NCBI GenBank assembly: GCA_011773465.1
Contig: WVXO01000073.1
Location: forward strand, 1 to 43,925
Origin: Candidatus Aminicenantota bacterium
GTDB taxonomy: Bacteria; Acidobacteriota; Aminicenantia; Aminicenantales; Aminicenantaceae
Reading direction: 5' to 3'
Length of the DNA stretch: 43,925 bases
In this document: in pieces, positions 9,342 to 17,051 of the stretch
How positions within the stretch are numbered: position 1 is the stretch's first letter
Layout: each line of letters begins with the position of its first letter
The notes under the pieces: model-generated
The model's database searches: none
What the model saw: the letters and a program-made list of their open reading frames with translations, nothing else
Told to the model about the DNA's origin: nothing
Made by a program: the position numbers and the translations under genes

Positions 9342-10102
9342 TCAATACAACCGCTGTTTATGTTTTGTGGATCAGGGAGATGAAGCGGTTTTGGAGGGCA
9401 AAGTCTCGAATCGTCGGAGCCTTAGCCATGCCGTTATTTTTTCTGGCGTTTCTTGGGTTGGGATTTAGAAGAATGTCTATTCCAGGATTGGCGGGAGAAG
9501 TGGATTATATCCGGTTTTTGGTCCCCGGGATAATTGGGATGAGCATTCTTTTCTCGTCCACCTTTGGGGGATTATCGGTTTTATGGGACAGAGAGTTTGG
9601 ATTTCTTAAAGAAATCATGGTGGCTCCTGTGAGTCGAGTATCTATCGTCTTAGGAAGGATTGCAGGAGGGGCAACGACTGCGTTGATTCAAGCAGTTCTT
9701 ATCCTTGGTATCTCTCATATCATGGGATTTAAGATTATCAATCTCTCATCGATTTTCCTGGCGATTGTTTTCATGATCCTGATTGCGATTACATTTCTAG
9801 GCCTGGGATTGATATTCGCTTCAAAGATGAGAGACATGCAGGGATTTAGCATTGTGATGAATTTTGTGATATTCCCTCTTTTCTTTTTATCCGGAGCCCT
9901 TTATCCTCTTGAAAATTTTCCTTCCTGGTTAAGACTTGTCTCGAAGATAGATCCGCTCACCTACGGCGTTGATGGTTTAAGAGCGGCATTGATCGGTGTG
10001 TCTTCGTTTTCGATTTTTTCCAATTTTGTCTTTATGGTGATGTTTTCTTCAGTGATGATTTTATTAGGCGCCTATTTCTTTGAAAAAAGCGAGAGTGTAT
10101 AA
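9338..10102 (+). CDS. ABC-2 type exporter, permease subunit (DrrB-like)
   Basis: 254 residues with six predicted membrane segments and the family's central motif region FLVPGIIGMSILFSSTFGG, followed by the coupling-helix stretch REFGFLKEIMVAPVSR. A second signature, PLFFLSGALYPLENFP, precedes the final helices. The length equals the usual DrrB/ABC2_membrane size. It is the partner of the ATPase at 6160-7164 despite the intervening glycosyltransferases. It ends 28 bp from the convergent rmuC stop. Confidence 0.88.
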   Translation: MINTTAVYVLWIREMKRFWRAKSRIVGALAMPLFFLAFLGLGFRRMSIPGLAGEVDYIRFLVPGIIGMSILFSSTFGGLSVLWDREFGFLKEIMVAPVSRVSIVLGRIAGGATTALIQAVLILGISHIMGFKIINLSSIFLAIVFMILIAITFLGLGLIFASKMRDMQGFSIVMNFVIFPLFFLSGALYPLENFPSWLRLVSKIDPLTYGVDGLRAALIGVSSFSIFSNFVFMVMFSSVMILLGAYFFEKSESV

Positions 10103-10130
10103 GGAAAAGCGGAAGGAATAGCAGCGAAAA

Positions 10131-11201
10131 TTAAGAAGGTTTTTTCTTGCTGGCAGTTTTTTCTGGAAGCTTTTCCGGAGTCTCTTCGCTTACGAGTTCC
10201 AGTTTACCCGAGAATCTGTCCAGACGTTTCTCCGCATCATCAAATTTGCTTTTGGCATTGACTAGGTGGGTTCCTAGAATCTGAAAGTCGTTCTTGAAAC
10301 GTCCTAAATCCCCTTGAAGCCGGGCCAGAGACTGAAAGATATACCGAGCTGATTTTTCAATTTGGAGGCCCTTAAGTCCGAGCACTATGACCTGCAAATA
10401 GGCAAAAAAGGAGTTAGGAGAGGCAGGGAGAACTCTTTTCTCGAGGGCGTAGGAGAAAATACTACGCTCCTCGCCCAGGCTTTCATCCTTGAGGATGGTC
10501 TCATAATAGATATTTTCAGCGGGGATGTACATCAAAGCAAAGTCGTAAGTTCCTTCATCAGGAAGGATGTATTTTTCGCAAATCTCATCGATATGTTTTT
10601 TAACATCAATGATAAATTTTTTTCTCAAGCCTTCTTTTTCTTTGCTGTTTTCTTCGGCAAGATATTTTTTGAAATTTTCTAGGGGAAATTTGGAATCTAT
10701 AGGAACAAGATTATTTCCTATTCTTATGATGGCATCAACTTTTTCTCCGCTTTTAAATTTATACTGGAGCTCGTAGTGGGCAGGTGGGAGTATTTGAGCC
10801 AGTAAGTCTCCGAGAAAGAGTTCGCCAAAGCCGCCTCGGAATTTTGGGGCGCGGAGGAGGCTTTCCAGGCTCGAGATGTTTTTCGACTTTTCCAGGACTT
10901 CCCGGGTCACTTCTTCCATTTTCCCCAGGTCTTTTTTAACATCTCCCAAAGTGCTGCCGATATTTCCCGTTGTTTTCTGGAATTGAGTGCTCATGTTCTG
11001 CAGTTGTTGGTTTATGTTCTGGGTGAGTTGGCCGATCTGCTGTTGCATGAGAGAAAGTGCCTGGTTTTCTGACTGAGAACGCTTCATCTCATCGATTTTG
11101 GAAGAGGTCCTTTTCAAAGACAGAAAAAGGAAAATAACAAAAAAGAAAAAGAGAAGGATAAGCACAGCTGCGAATATGATTAAGAAGATGTTTAGATTCA
11201 T
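10131..11201 (-). CDS. rmuC: DNA recombination protein RmuC homologue
   Basis: About 356 residues. A single N-terminal membrane helix (about 5-27) is followed by a Gln/Lys-rich coiled coil (about 30-110) and then the RmuC core: KFRGGFGELFLGDLLAQI, then DAIIRIGNNLVPIDSKFP, and a late YAYLQVIVLGLKGLQIEK-like helix. RmuC proteins carry a PD-(D/E)XK nuclease-like domain and limit inversions at repeats; the molecular role is only partly known. A GTG at 11255 would add 18 residues, but the ATG at 11201 directly precedes the membrane helix and has GAGGAAAG upstream, so I prefer it. The Lys/Pro tail is low-complexity. Two palindromic repeats lie upstream of it. Confidence 0.85.
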   Translation of the reverse strand: MNLNIFLIIFAAVLILLFFFFVIFLFLSLKRTSSKIDEMKRSQSENQALSLMQQQIGQLTQNINQQLQNMSTQFQKTTGNIGSTLGDVKKDLGKMEEVTREVLEKSKNISSLESLLRAPKFRGGFGELFLGDLLAQILPPAHYELQYKFKSGEKVDAIIRIGNNLVPIDSKFPLENFKKYLAEENSKEKEGLRKKFIIDVKKHIDEICEKYILPDEGTYDFALMYIPAENIYYETILKDESLGEERSIFSYALEKRVLPASPNSFFAYLQVIVLGLKGLQIEKSARYIFQSLARLQGDLGRFKNDFQILGTHLVNAKSKFDDAEKRLDRFSGKLELVSEETPEKLPEKTASKKKPS

Positions 11202-11299
11202 CGAGGATCTTTCCTCATTGCTGCCATTATAAAAGAAAACCTTTTGCCTGTGCAAATCTTATGTATGTATTTGATTTATCTGAAGCGGCCTAATTTGTT

Positions 11300-11329
11300 T
11301 GTAGGGGCTTGATTTATCAAGCCCACCTT
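11300..11329. repeat. Interspersed palindromic repeat, copy A
   Basis: TGTAG followed by the perfect palindrome GGGCTTGATTTATCAAGCCC (11305-11324) and CACCTT. It is identical over more than 30 bases, including the flanking TTGTT, to the copy 76 bp further on. The family recurs at 24339, 30764-31041, 36610 and 43885. Confidence 0.85.
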
Positions 11330-11375
11330 ATTTAAATGTATGGATTGATTCCTATTATGTAGGGTTTGATTTGTT

Positions 11376-11406
11376 TGTAGGGGCTTGATTTATCAAGCCC
11401 ACCTTT
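11376..11406. repeat. Interspersed palindromic repeat, copy B
   Basis: Second exact copy of the element, palindrome at 11381-11400. A half copy (TATGTAGGGTTTGATTTG) lies just before it at 11356-11372, so this spot seems to have accumulated units in tandem. Confidence 0.85.
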
Positions 11407-11462
11407 TTTGTTTAATTAGACTAAAAATGATTATTTTGTAATAAGGAAAAAAACTAGGCAAT

Positions 11463-11491
11463 TTGACAAGGTTTAAGGACTTTTCTAAACT
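11463..11491 (+). promoter_or_regulatory. Promoter for tRNA-Lys
   Basis: TTGACA (11463-11468, perfect -35), 17-bp spacer, TAAACT (11486-11491). The tRNA begins 16 nt after the -10 box. Confidence 0.65.
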
Positions 11492-11506
11492 TAAACTGAT
11501 TTTTAT

Positions 11507-11579
11507 GGCCCGTTAGCTCAACTGGTAGAGCAGCGGACTCTTAATCCGCGGGTTCCAGGTTCGAGTCCTGGACGGGTCA
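11507..11579 (+). tRNA. tRNA-Lys (anticodon CTT)
   Basis: A full 73-nt cloverleaf can be folded by hand. The acceptor stem GGCCCGT pairs with ACGGGTC with one G-U pair, and the discriminator is A. The D arm is GCTC/GAGC. The anticodon stem GCGGA/TCCGC encloses the loop CTCTTAA, giving anticodon CTT (codon AAG). The T arm is CCAGG-TTCGAGT-CCTGG. The 3' CCA is not encoded (TTC follows), so it must be added by CCA-adding enzyme. Confidence 0.95.
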
Positions 11580-11937
11580 TTCTCAATTACCCGTGGTCTT
11601 GCATCCAAATCAACAACTTACAATTTATTTGTAGTTTTGGTCTGCTTAATAAGATTAAGCAAGAATTAGCGATTTTATGCAGATCTTAGTCTAATTTTAC
11701 TGGCCGGATACTTAAGAGTAGAATTCTAACCGGTTCTAATCATGTGTTTTTTTTATATAGATTATCTGCCTTCTATAAGATAATCCACTCTTTAGTGCGC
11801 TATGCTTAACTATTCTATTATATCTTGAAACTGTTTAATGATTGATTTTCGTAAAAATTTAAATCATTGAGCCAAAAAAATAGGGGCGGTCTGTTATAAA
11901 CAACCACCCCTATTTTTGATTAAAGCGATTAAGCCGA
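11580..11937. other. Intergenic region between tRNA-Lys and the fasciclin gene
   Basis: No gene is seen. It contains an 8-bp inverted repeat (GATTATCT/AGATAATC, about 11760-11787) without a U-tract, and at its right end the terminator at 11876-11916. Confidence 0.5.
11876..11916 (-). terminator. Rho-independent terminator after the fasciclin gene (potentially bidirectional)
   Basis: AAAAATAGGGGCGGT pairs with ACCACCCCTATTTTT across a short loop, leaving one bulged base. Flanking A and T runs give a U-tract in both directions. It lies 22 bp beyond the fasciclin stop. Confidence 0.75.
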
Positions 11938-12435
11938 TTATTTAGGCAACATAACTGTGTCGATAACATGGATAACGCCGTTAGTACACTCGATATCTGT
12001 CTTGACCACTTTGGCATTATCGACCATCACTTTTCCGCCTTTTACCTTGATTGTAATCTGCTGTCCGTTAACTGTTGTGGCGGACTGCAACTTAACCACA
12101 TCTGAGGCCATAACTTTGCCTGCAACGACATGGTAGGTGAGGATGGCTTTGAGCTGATCCTTGTTTTGCAACAAGGTTGCAATAGTTCCTTCGGGGAGCT
12201 TAGCAAAGGCATCATCGGTGGGAGCAAAAACAGTAAATGGACCTGGACCAGCGAGTGTTTCAACTAAATCGGCTTCTTTGACTGCGGTGACCAATGTGTT
12301 GAATTGGCCTGCAGCTACAGCTGTCTCGACGATGTTCTTCTTTCCCTTTCTGCTCATATAATCTGTAGAAGCGAAGGTAAGAACAGAAATCATCAGCACA
12401 GCCAGAAACAAAGTTGTGAAAAAACTCTTCTTCAT
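11938..12435 (-). CDS. Secreted fasciclin (FAS1) domain protein
   Basis: 165 residues: a signal peptide (about 1-23) plus one FAS1 domain. Both hallmark regions are visible: the H1-like [15 protein letters not shown] and the H2-like [11 protein letters not shown], with a final [13 protein letters not shown] strand. FAS1 proteins are extracellular or periplasmic adhesion or ligand-binding domains. It is monocistronic, with its own promoter (12473-12501), a strong AGGAGG ribosome site 7 nt before the ATG and its own terminator, so it is probably well expressed. Confidence 0.92.
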   Translation of the reverse strand: MKKSFFTTLFLAVLMISVLTFASTDYMSRKGKKNIVETAVAAGQFNTLVTAVKEADLVETLAGPGPFTVFAPTDDAFAKLPEGTIATLLQNKDQLKAILTYHVVAGKVMASDVVKLQSATTVNGQQITIKVKGGKVMVDNAKVVKTDIECTNGVIHVIDTVMLPK

Positions 12436-12472
12436 TAATTCCTCCTTTTTATATAGATTTTATATGTTTTAT

Positions 12473-12501
12473 ATACTAATACTAAAATATTCTTATGTCA
12501 A
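12473..12501 (-). promoter_or_regulatory. Promoter of the fasciclin gene
   Basis: On the minus strand: perfect TTGACA (12496-12501), 17-bp spacer, TAGTAT (12473-12478), about 38 nt before the start codon. Confidence 0.65.
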
Positions 12502-12736
12502 CATATTTTTTAAACGATTTATTATATTTTTATGAATTGTAAATCAGCGATATGGATAGAGATGGACTTATCCTTATCTGACGTTCATGTTTCATGTGGT
12601 GAAGAGTAAAGGGAACACGTCCAGAAAATTTCTGATTGATCCAATTTCACTGGACCCATATCCCCGCAGGCACCTTTATAACTATGATTATCTCCCCTTA
12701 GATAAGCAAGATAAAAGAAAGCACATACGGCTTGTA

Positions 12737-12765
12737 TTGACATCAACTTTTTCATGTGATATCAG
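12737..12765 (+). promoter_or_regulatory. Promoter of the zinc-ribbon protein gene
   Basis: TTGACA (12737-12742), 17-bp spacer, TATCAG (12760-12765), 23 nt before the ATG at 12789, which has an AGGAGG ribosome site. Confidence 0.55.
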
Positions 12766-12788
12766 TTAATCATCAGTAGGAGGTAAAA

Positions 12789-13313
12789 ATGAGCCAAGAA
12801 GAGAAATGTTATCTTTGTGAAAAGAGTGCAAGTGCATCTTTGATAGCAGGCGATAAGTATGATGTGAACTGCGAAATATGCGGCAGATATATTTTTTTAA
12901 ACAGGACAAATGAGGTTGAATACAATAAAATGCCGAGAGAGGAGAGAGCGATGCTCTCTGCCTACACGAGGGAGCGTTTTGAGCTTGGCGAGGAACCACC
13001 TGAATTGGGAGACCCGAAGAATTTGGAAGAGATAATTGCAGAGTATAAAAACAAGACCGCTGGAGAAAAGCTAAAGAATTTAATTTGGTACATAAGAAAA
13101 AAGTCTCCTCAATTTGGCGATAGTATTTCACTGGATGCGGAGAAAGATTATCCTATTACATATTCGCTAAGTCTTGAAGGATTTACCGAAATTATTAAAA
13201 ATCCGATTGGGCAGAAACTAATAGAACCTACAGAATCTGGTTTAAAATTAACAGAAGAAGGCTGGACACTTGGCGCAGAGCTTATGGAAAGTAAAGAAGG
13301 AAGCGAGCCATAA
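12789..13313 (+). CDS. Zinc-ribbon / winged-helix-like protein of unknown function
   Basis: 174 residues, strong ribosome site (TAGGAGGTAAAA). An N-terminal zinc ribbon is clear: Cys7-X2-Cys10 and Cys28-X2-Cys31, the second followed by GRY. The middle (about 75-115) is a charged helical region. The C-terminal third (DYPITYSLSLEGFTEIIKN, then LKLTEEGW) looks like a winged helix with the closing LTEEGW wing. From memory, a zinc ribbon plus winged helix of this kind often precedes a nucleoside-deoxyribosyltransferase/TIR-like effector domain in defence-associated proteins. Here no such domain follows, in the protein or just downstream. I infer nucleic-acid or ligand sensing but do not assign a function. 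Confidence 0.6.
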   Translation: MSQEEKCYLCEKSASASLIAGDKYDVNCEICGRYIFLNRTNEVEYNKMPREERAMLSAYTRERFELGEEPPELGDPKNLEEIIAEYKNKTAGEKLKNLIWYIRKKSPQFGDSISLDAEKDYPITYSLSLEGFTEIIKNPIGQKLIEPTESGLKLTEEGWTLGAELMESKEGSEP

Positions 13314-13777
13314 GCGAAAAGAGAAAAAGAAAAATTAAATTTGAGTCGAGTGGAGGCCAAAGACCATAAGGCCCTGGATTCCTTTGATTGCAGAAAGAAA
13401 GCTGAGCGTTATTAGTCTCTCGAAAGAGAGACGATCGAGGGGGAAGAAATTCTCATCATTAGACTTTGCAGCGCCTTTGACTTCGTATTTTCCCTGTGTA
13501 TAATTTCTTTGTTGGAAATTGGAGATAGGCTTTGGCTAAGCTCATGAAGCACTCTCAGACGAAAGGAGCAGAAATGGATGGGCCTAGCCTAAACCGCTGC
13601 GCGTGCTTTCTCTTCCAATCCTAATACTCCTGATGATTAGGCTTACAACCGGCGCTTCTCTTATGCCGAGACCGTTAGAGGAAATGAAGTGGTTGTAAAT
13701 GTGGCACGAGCCACTTTATGGATTACTGAATCTACGTCGGAAAAGTAATATAAAACTGATAGAAAGGAGGCCAGAAA
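13314..13777. other. Intergenic region with strong promoter and long structured leader
   Basis: No protein gene is seen. At 13415-13432 a 7-bp stem closes on a GAAA tetraloop (GTCTCTC-GAAA-GAGAGAC). A near-consensus promoter follows at 13477-13504. Downstream of it, about 265 nt of leader contain several short inverted repeats (for example CCTAAT/ATTAGG and AAGTGG/CCACTT) before the CBS gene. It could be a regulatory leader or a separate small RNA. Confidence 0.4.
13477..13504 (+). promoter_or_regulatory. Near-consensus promoter upstream of the CBS gene
   Basis: TTGACT (13477-13482), 16-bp spacer, TATAAT (13499-13504). The nearest plus-strand gene starts 273 nt later, an unusually long leader for this window. 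Confidence 0.55.
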
Positions 13778-14188
13778 ATGGAGGAAAAAGCTCTGAAAGA
13801 AGTAAGGTTTGCCAAAGCCGCTGATGTGATGACCAAGAAAGTGGTATACGTTGACGGTAACGAGACAGTTGCCAATGCTATCGGGCTCATGAAGGAGATG
13901 GGGGTCTCCAGCTTAGTAGTGAACCGAAGAACCCCAGAGGACACGTGGGGAATTATGACCCGCAAGGATGTGGTTAGCAAGGTCGTCAGTCCGGGGAGGG
14001 ACCCTCATGGAGTCCTAGTCTTTGAGATCATGACCAAGCCACTCGTCATGGTCTCCCCTGATCTCGAGCTGAAGTACTGCGCCAGGCTGTTCAATCAGAC
14101 TGGCATTAGGAGAGCGCCTGTTTTCGATGGCAAGGAGATTGTCGGGATTTTGAGTAACAGCAATATCTTCTTCTCCATCAAAGTTTAG
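13778..14188 (+). CDS. Tandem CBS-domain protein
   Basis: 136 residues made almost entirely of one CBS pair (Bateman module). The first CBS covers about 8-66 (ADVMTKKVVYVDGNETVANA then GVSSLVV). The second covers about 77-134 (VFEIMTKPLVMVSPDLEL then GIRRAPVFDGKEIVGILS). Stand-alone CBS pairs bind adenine nucleotides (AMP, ATP, SAM) and often regulate partner enzymes or transporters; no partner is adjacent. The gene is visibly GC-richer than its surroundings. Ribosome site AAGGAGG lies 8 nt before the ATG. Confidence 0.88.
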   Translation: MEEKALKEVRFAKAADVMTKKVVYVDGNETVANAIGLMKEMGVSSLVVNRRTPEDTWGIMTRKDVVSKVVSPGRDPHGVLVFEIMTKPLVMVSPDLELKYCARLFNQTGIRRAPVFDGKEIVGILSNSNIFFSIKV

Positions 14189-14211
14189 CTAATGCCTCAT
14201 TGTTGAAGTAA

Positions 14212-14367
14212 GGATTAGGAATTTCACCCAACGAACAGATCATCCTTGATGATCCATACAAAAGGCATGGGAAGCCGAGCGTTTCTGCGGATAGCCAGTG
14301 TATTTACTTAGCACTCCGCCAGGATGAGAGCAATGTGTGGATCATGGATTTAATATCAAGAGAATAA
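14212..14367 (+). pseudogene. Remnant of a WD40/TolB-like beta-propeller protein (C-terminal tail)
   Basis: An open stretch of 51 codons with no start codon of its own. Its end reads SADSQCIYLALRQDE then NVWIMDL, the characteristic blade pattern (SPDG...I-Y-...D-W-M-DL) of TolB/WD40-like propellers, e.g. at the C-terminus of propeller-fused serine/threonine kinases. A stop closes the frame just upstream (14209-14211). The rest of the gene is missing, so this is most likely a deletion remnant. Confidence 0.55.
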
Positions 14368-14416
14368 TAAGCTTGCTTAGACTGCTGATTTGTGGAAAAA
14401 AGAAATTCGCAACAAC

Positions 14417-15238
14417 CTACAATTCCAAAGATAAGGCTAGATTTTTATTCGAGAAAAGTGAGTTGATGTCTATTTCTTCTCTCTGAGCAAAGTATTTTCT
14501 TACTGCTTGAAAGCCTAGATATTTTGCCGCTTGAGGAGGAATATCGAGTTCTTGATTTCCCTTTCTGTAAAAATCAATCAATTCTTCAGGTGAAAATCTC
14601 CCTGAACAATAGATGTCTCTTAAATGGCCCTCATGTTCTTGACACCAGTTTAATCTATCCCTTCTCATGAGGAGGTGGTCAGATATTTTGCTTTCTGGGA
14701 AGACTAAGGATGAAAAATAAGTCCCAATTCCTTCTGAAATTAAAAGCCATCTTAATTTTTTATCTTCTGGAATTTCTCCGCTTCTTAGATTCAAAAGAAA
14801 ATGAGCATACTCATGGGCAAAAAGAATCTTGAGCAATCTGAAATCCCTGAATCTTTCCAGACCAAAACAGATAACAGGCTTTCCCTGGAAATTCGTAACA
14901 AAAGCATCAGGACTGAAAAAACCAACAAAAAGATAAACTTCCGGCTCCTCTTTTGATGAAACAATACTCCTGCACCTCTCATATGACTCGCTTATTATTT
15001 TTTCAGGAGGACAAACAGAAATCAGATGTTTCTGTAGCGAATAATCCGAAGCTTTAATCCTCTCGACTCTATCCCTAAGGCTCGAAACATTTATTAAAGG
15101 GAAATGAGAAAAGTAATTTTCTAAAAATTCTTGGTGGGGCTTGAGATAATGGGTAGAGTAAATTTCCCATTTGCTGGAGCTAGGGGTGATTTTGTCCAGG
15201 AATGCGAAAAAACCTCGATACAATGAAAAAATTCTCAT
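14417..15238 (-). CDS. Predicted zinc metallopeptidase, HExxH type (DUF2268-like)
   Basis: 273 residues with no obvious signal peptide. The motif HEYAH (142-146) gives the two His ligands and catalytic Glu. Glu169 in ISEGIGTYFS, 23 residues after the second His, is well placed as the third ligand, the gluzincin arrangement seen in DUF2268-type predicted Zn proteases. Substrate is unknown. It is transcribed divergently from another HExxH protein at 15429; the two starts are only 190 bp apart, which suggests shared regulation. The gene is monocistronic. Confidence 0.65.
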   Translation of the reverse strand: MRIFSLYRGFFAFLDKITPSSSKWEIYSTHYLKPHQEFLENYFSHFPLINVSSLRDRVERIKASDYSLQKHLISVCPPEKIISESYERCRSIVSSKEEPEVYLFVGFFSPDAFVTNFQGKPVICFGLERFRDFRLLKILFAHEYAHFLLNLRSGEIPEDKKLRWLLISEGIGTYFSSLVFPESKISDHLLMRRDRLNWCQEHEGHLRDIYCSGRFSPEELIDFYRKGNQELDIPPQAAKYLGFQAVRKYFAQREEIDINSLFSNKNLALSLEL

Positions 15239-15309
15239 TACCCTCTTTTTACCACCATTCTTTATGCTTAATCAATTTTGATTTTTCTTTGCTCAAAAAG
15301 TCCCTCAGA

Positions 15310-15338
15310 TTGACTTTTATTTTTTCTTGATATATTAG
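15310..15338 (+). promoter_or_regulatory. Promoter for the carboxypeptidase-regulatory-domain protein
   Basis: TTGACT (15310-15315), 17-bp spacer, TATTAG (15333-15338), about 90 nt before the ATG at 15429. Confidence 0.5.
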
Positions 15339-15428
15339 TTTTCATGTTGAAAAAGAGAATGAAAAAATGGTTCCACATTAAAAGGAGAGAGCGTCTCTTC
15401 TGGAAATAACAATACTTGGGATTGTGAA

Positions 15429-16862
15429 ATGTTTAATAAAACTGGTTTTTTGATTTTGCTGACATTGATTTTGATGTGTATTTTGGGGTGGATGTCTGCT
15501 CCAATAAACCTGGAGGAGACAATTTACCGCACAATTTCAGGTAGAATCGTAGATGAATTAACAGGAAAGGGAGTTGAAGGAATCATTATCACCATAAACT
15601 TGGAGGATCGGCAAATCCGTACTGATAAGAATGGACTTTTTAAATTTGAAAATGTGCCGACAGATGGCAAATATGAGATTAGGGTAATTATTGATAAGGA
15701 GCCATATTGTACCCAGATGCTTGAATTTGACGTAATCATGGAAGAGAAGAAAAATGTTATTCTTAAAGACATTATCGCCATGAGGGGTGGCGCTATTGAA
15801 GGCACGATAAAAGAGGAGGATGGAACTCCTGTATCATCTATGAATATTAAGGTGTTTGCAGAAAACGAGATACCAGGAGTTTATGGAGCATGCCCTGATA
15901 AAGACGGATTTTATTGCGTGTCAAAACTTCCCCCTGGGAAAGACCTGAAAGTTGTCGCAGCCTGCTGGAATGTCTCAAAAGGGTGTGGAAAAATAGTGAA
16001 AGAAGGTATAAGGATTGAAAAAGATAGGACGACCAAAGGAGTTGATTTTGTGATTCCTGATGAACCAACTTGTATTTATGGAAAGGTCGTTTCAAGAGAG
16101 GGGAAGCCGTTCTGTGCTCACTTAACCTTTTGGAAAGATTCTGAGGATATGGGAAATTTAATGTGTGATTCGCTTGGAAGTTATTCTATGAGAATACATG
16201 AATCAGGCTCTTACAGGATTCATGTTGGATATGGCGATGAGAAACAAAAAGTTTCTGGTGATATGAGGTTACATATAAGAAAAGAGAAAAGGATTAGAAT
16301 GGATATAATTATCTATGAAGAATCTATTGAGTTTAAAACCTACGAAAATAAAGACAGCACAAGCGAGTCATCAGATAATTTGTTCTTGGAGCAGGACGAT
16401 AAAGAATCCTTGGCTGAGTTGATTGTGGCTCACACTAGCGCTTTTACTGAAGAGCTAAAGGATTTAATACTGGACGCCTATTTAAGTGATGTCAAAATAA
16501 AAATAAAATCTAATTGTCTCCCTGATAGTCGTCCTGATAGTCCTCGAGTGAAAATGCTAGATCGTTTACTTAATGAATCCAAACCTATTTACGTTTTGCC
16601 CGTAAATGATCAAAAGTATCGGATTATAGAGCGAAAAAGAAATTTCTTTCGAATAGAGAAATGTGGTAGTACTCCTCGGGGAACCAGTTTTATCTACTTA
16701 TATCCTGCAGCCTTTAGGAATAGTTGCGGTTCTTTCCCCTCTATTTTGTTCCACGAGCTTATGCACGTGGCAGGAATGAGAGATGATGTTGTTTATCCAA
16801 ATACCAAAAAATGCTATGGAGATGAGGCAATTGATACACCTCTCCATATTAGAGAGAAGTGA
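15429..16862 (+). CDS. Exported protein with carboxypeptidase-regulatory-like repeats and C-terminal HExxH peptidase-like domain
   Basis: 477 residues. Signal peptide (about 1-24), then three Ig-like carboxypeptidase regulatory repeats beginning near residues 37 (ISGRIVDELTGKGVEG), 120 (GAIEGTIKEEDGTPV) and 215 (CIYGKVVSREGKPF). A C-terminal region (about 330-477) holds HELMHVAGMRDD at 442-453: His442, Glu443, His446, Gly449 and Asp452. HExxHxxGxxD resembles snapalysin-type metzincins, where Asp replaces the third His. An aspzincin-like use of Asp452/453 is also possible. The chain stops only 24 residues after Asp453, very short for a metzincin C-subdomain. It is probably a secreted or periplasmic protease or a degenerate one. 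Confidence 0.6.
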   Translation: MFNKTGFLILLTLILMCILGWMSAPINLEETIYRTISGRIVDELTGKGVEGIIITINLEDRQIRTDKNGLFKFENVPTDGKYEIRVIIDKEPYCTQMLEFDVIMEEKKNVILKDIIAMRGGAIEGTIKEEDGTPVSSMNIKVFAENEIPGVYGACPDKDGFYCVSKLPPGKDLKVVAACWNVSKGCGKIVKEGIRIEKDRTTKGVDFVIPDEPTCIYGKVVSREGKPFCAHLTFWKDSEDMGNLMCDSLGSYSMRIHESGSYRIHVGYGDEKQKVSGDMRLHIRKEKRIRMDIIIYEESIEFKTYENKDSTSESSDNLFLEQDDKESLAELIVAHTSAFTEELKDLILDAYLSDVKIKIKSNCLPDSRPDSPRVKMLDRLLNESKPIYVLPVNDQKYRIIERKRNFFRIEKCGSTPRGTSFIYLYPAAFRNSCGSFPSILFHELMHVAGMRDDVVYPNTKKCYGDEAIDTPLHIREK

Positions 16863-17051
16863 TTTCCTTTTCAAAGGATGAATCAATCCCTGCAGATTTT
16901 GTACTCTCATAAATATGAAATCCACCTAAACTCCTGGATATGTCTCTAGAAATATCTTTTGGTTGAAAACAAGGAATAAAAGCTATAAAATACAGCAGAT
17001 GATTCCCGTTGTGATTTTTTATCCTTCTGATTTTTTGGGTCCTCAGCAAAA

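Larger units (their letters stand above)
12436..12788. other. Divergent intergenic region with two promoters
   Basis: This 353-bp stretch separates the minus-strand fasciclin gene from the plus-strand zinc-ribbon gene. It carries the promoters of both (12473-12501 minus, 12737-12765 plus). A 60-codon frame at 12587-12769 has no motif or ribosome site and overlaps the plus-strand promoter, so I do not call it. Confidence 0.5.

Noticed and set aside
10362-10776. Plus-strand frames inside rmuC
   Set aside because: Shadow frames of the minus-strand rmuC, which has clear family motifs.
12587-12769. 60-codon plus-strand frame before the zinc-ribbon gene
   Set aside because: It overlaps the promoter of that gene and shows no recognisable protein pattern or ribosome site.
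13520-13640. Glycine riboswitch-like CTCTCAGACGAAAGGAGCAG
   Set aside because: It superficially resembles the family's 3' segment, but the expected partner helix and first-half motif are not found, and a CBS gene is not a typical target.
15847-16095. Minus-strand frame inside the regulatory-repeat protein
   Set aside because: Antisense shadow with no motif or ribosome site.
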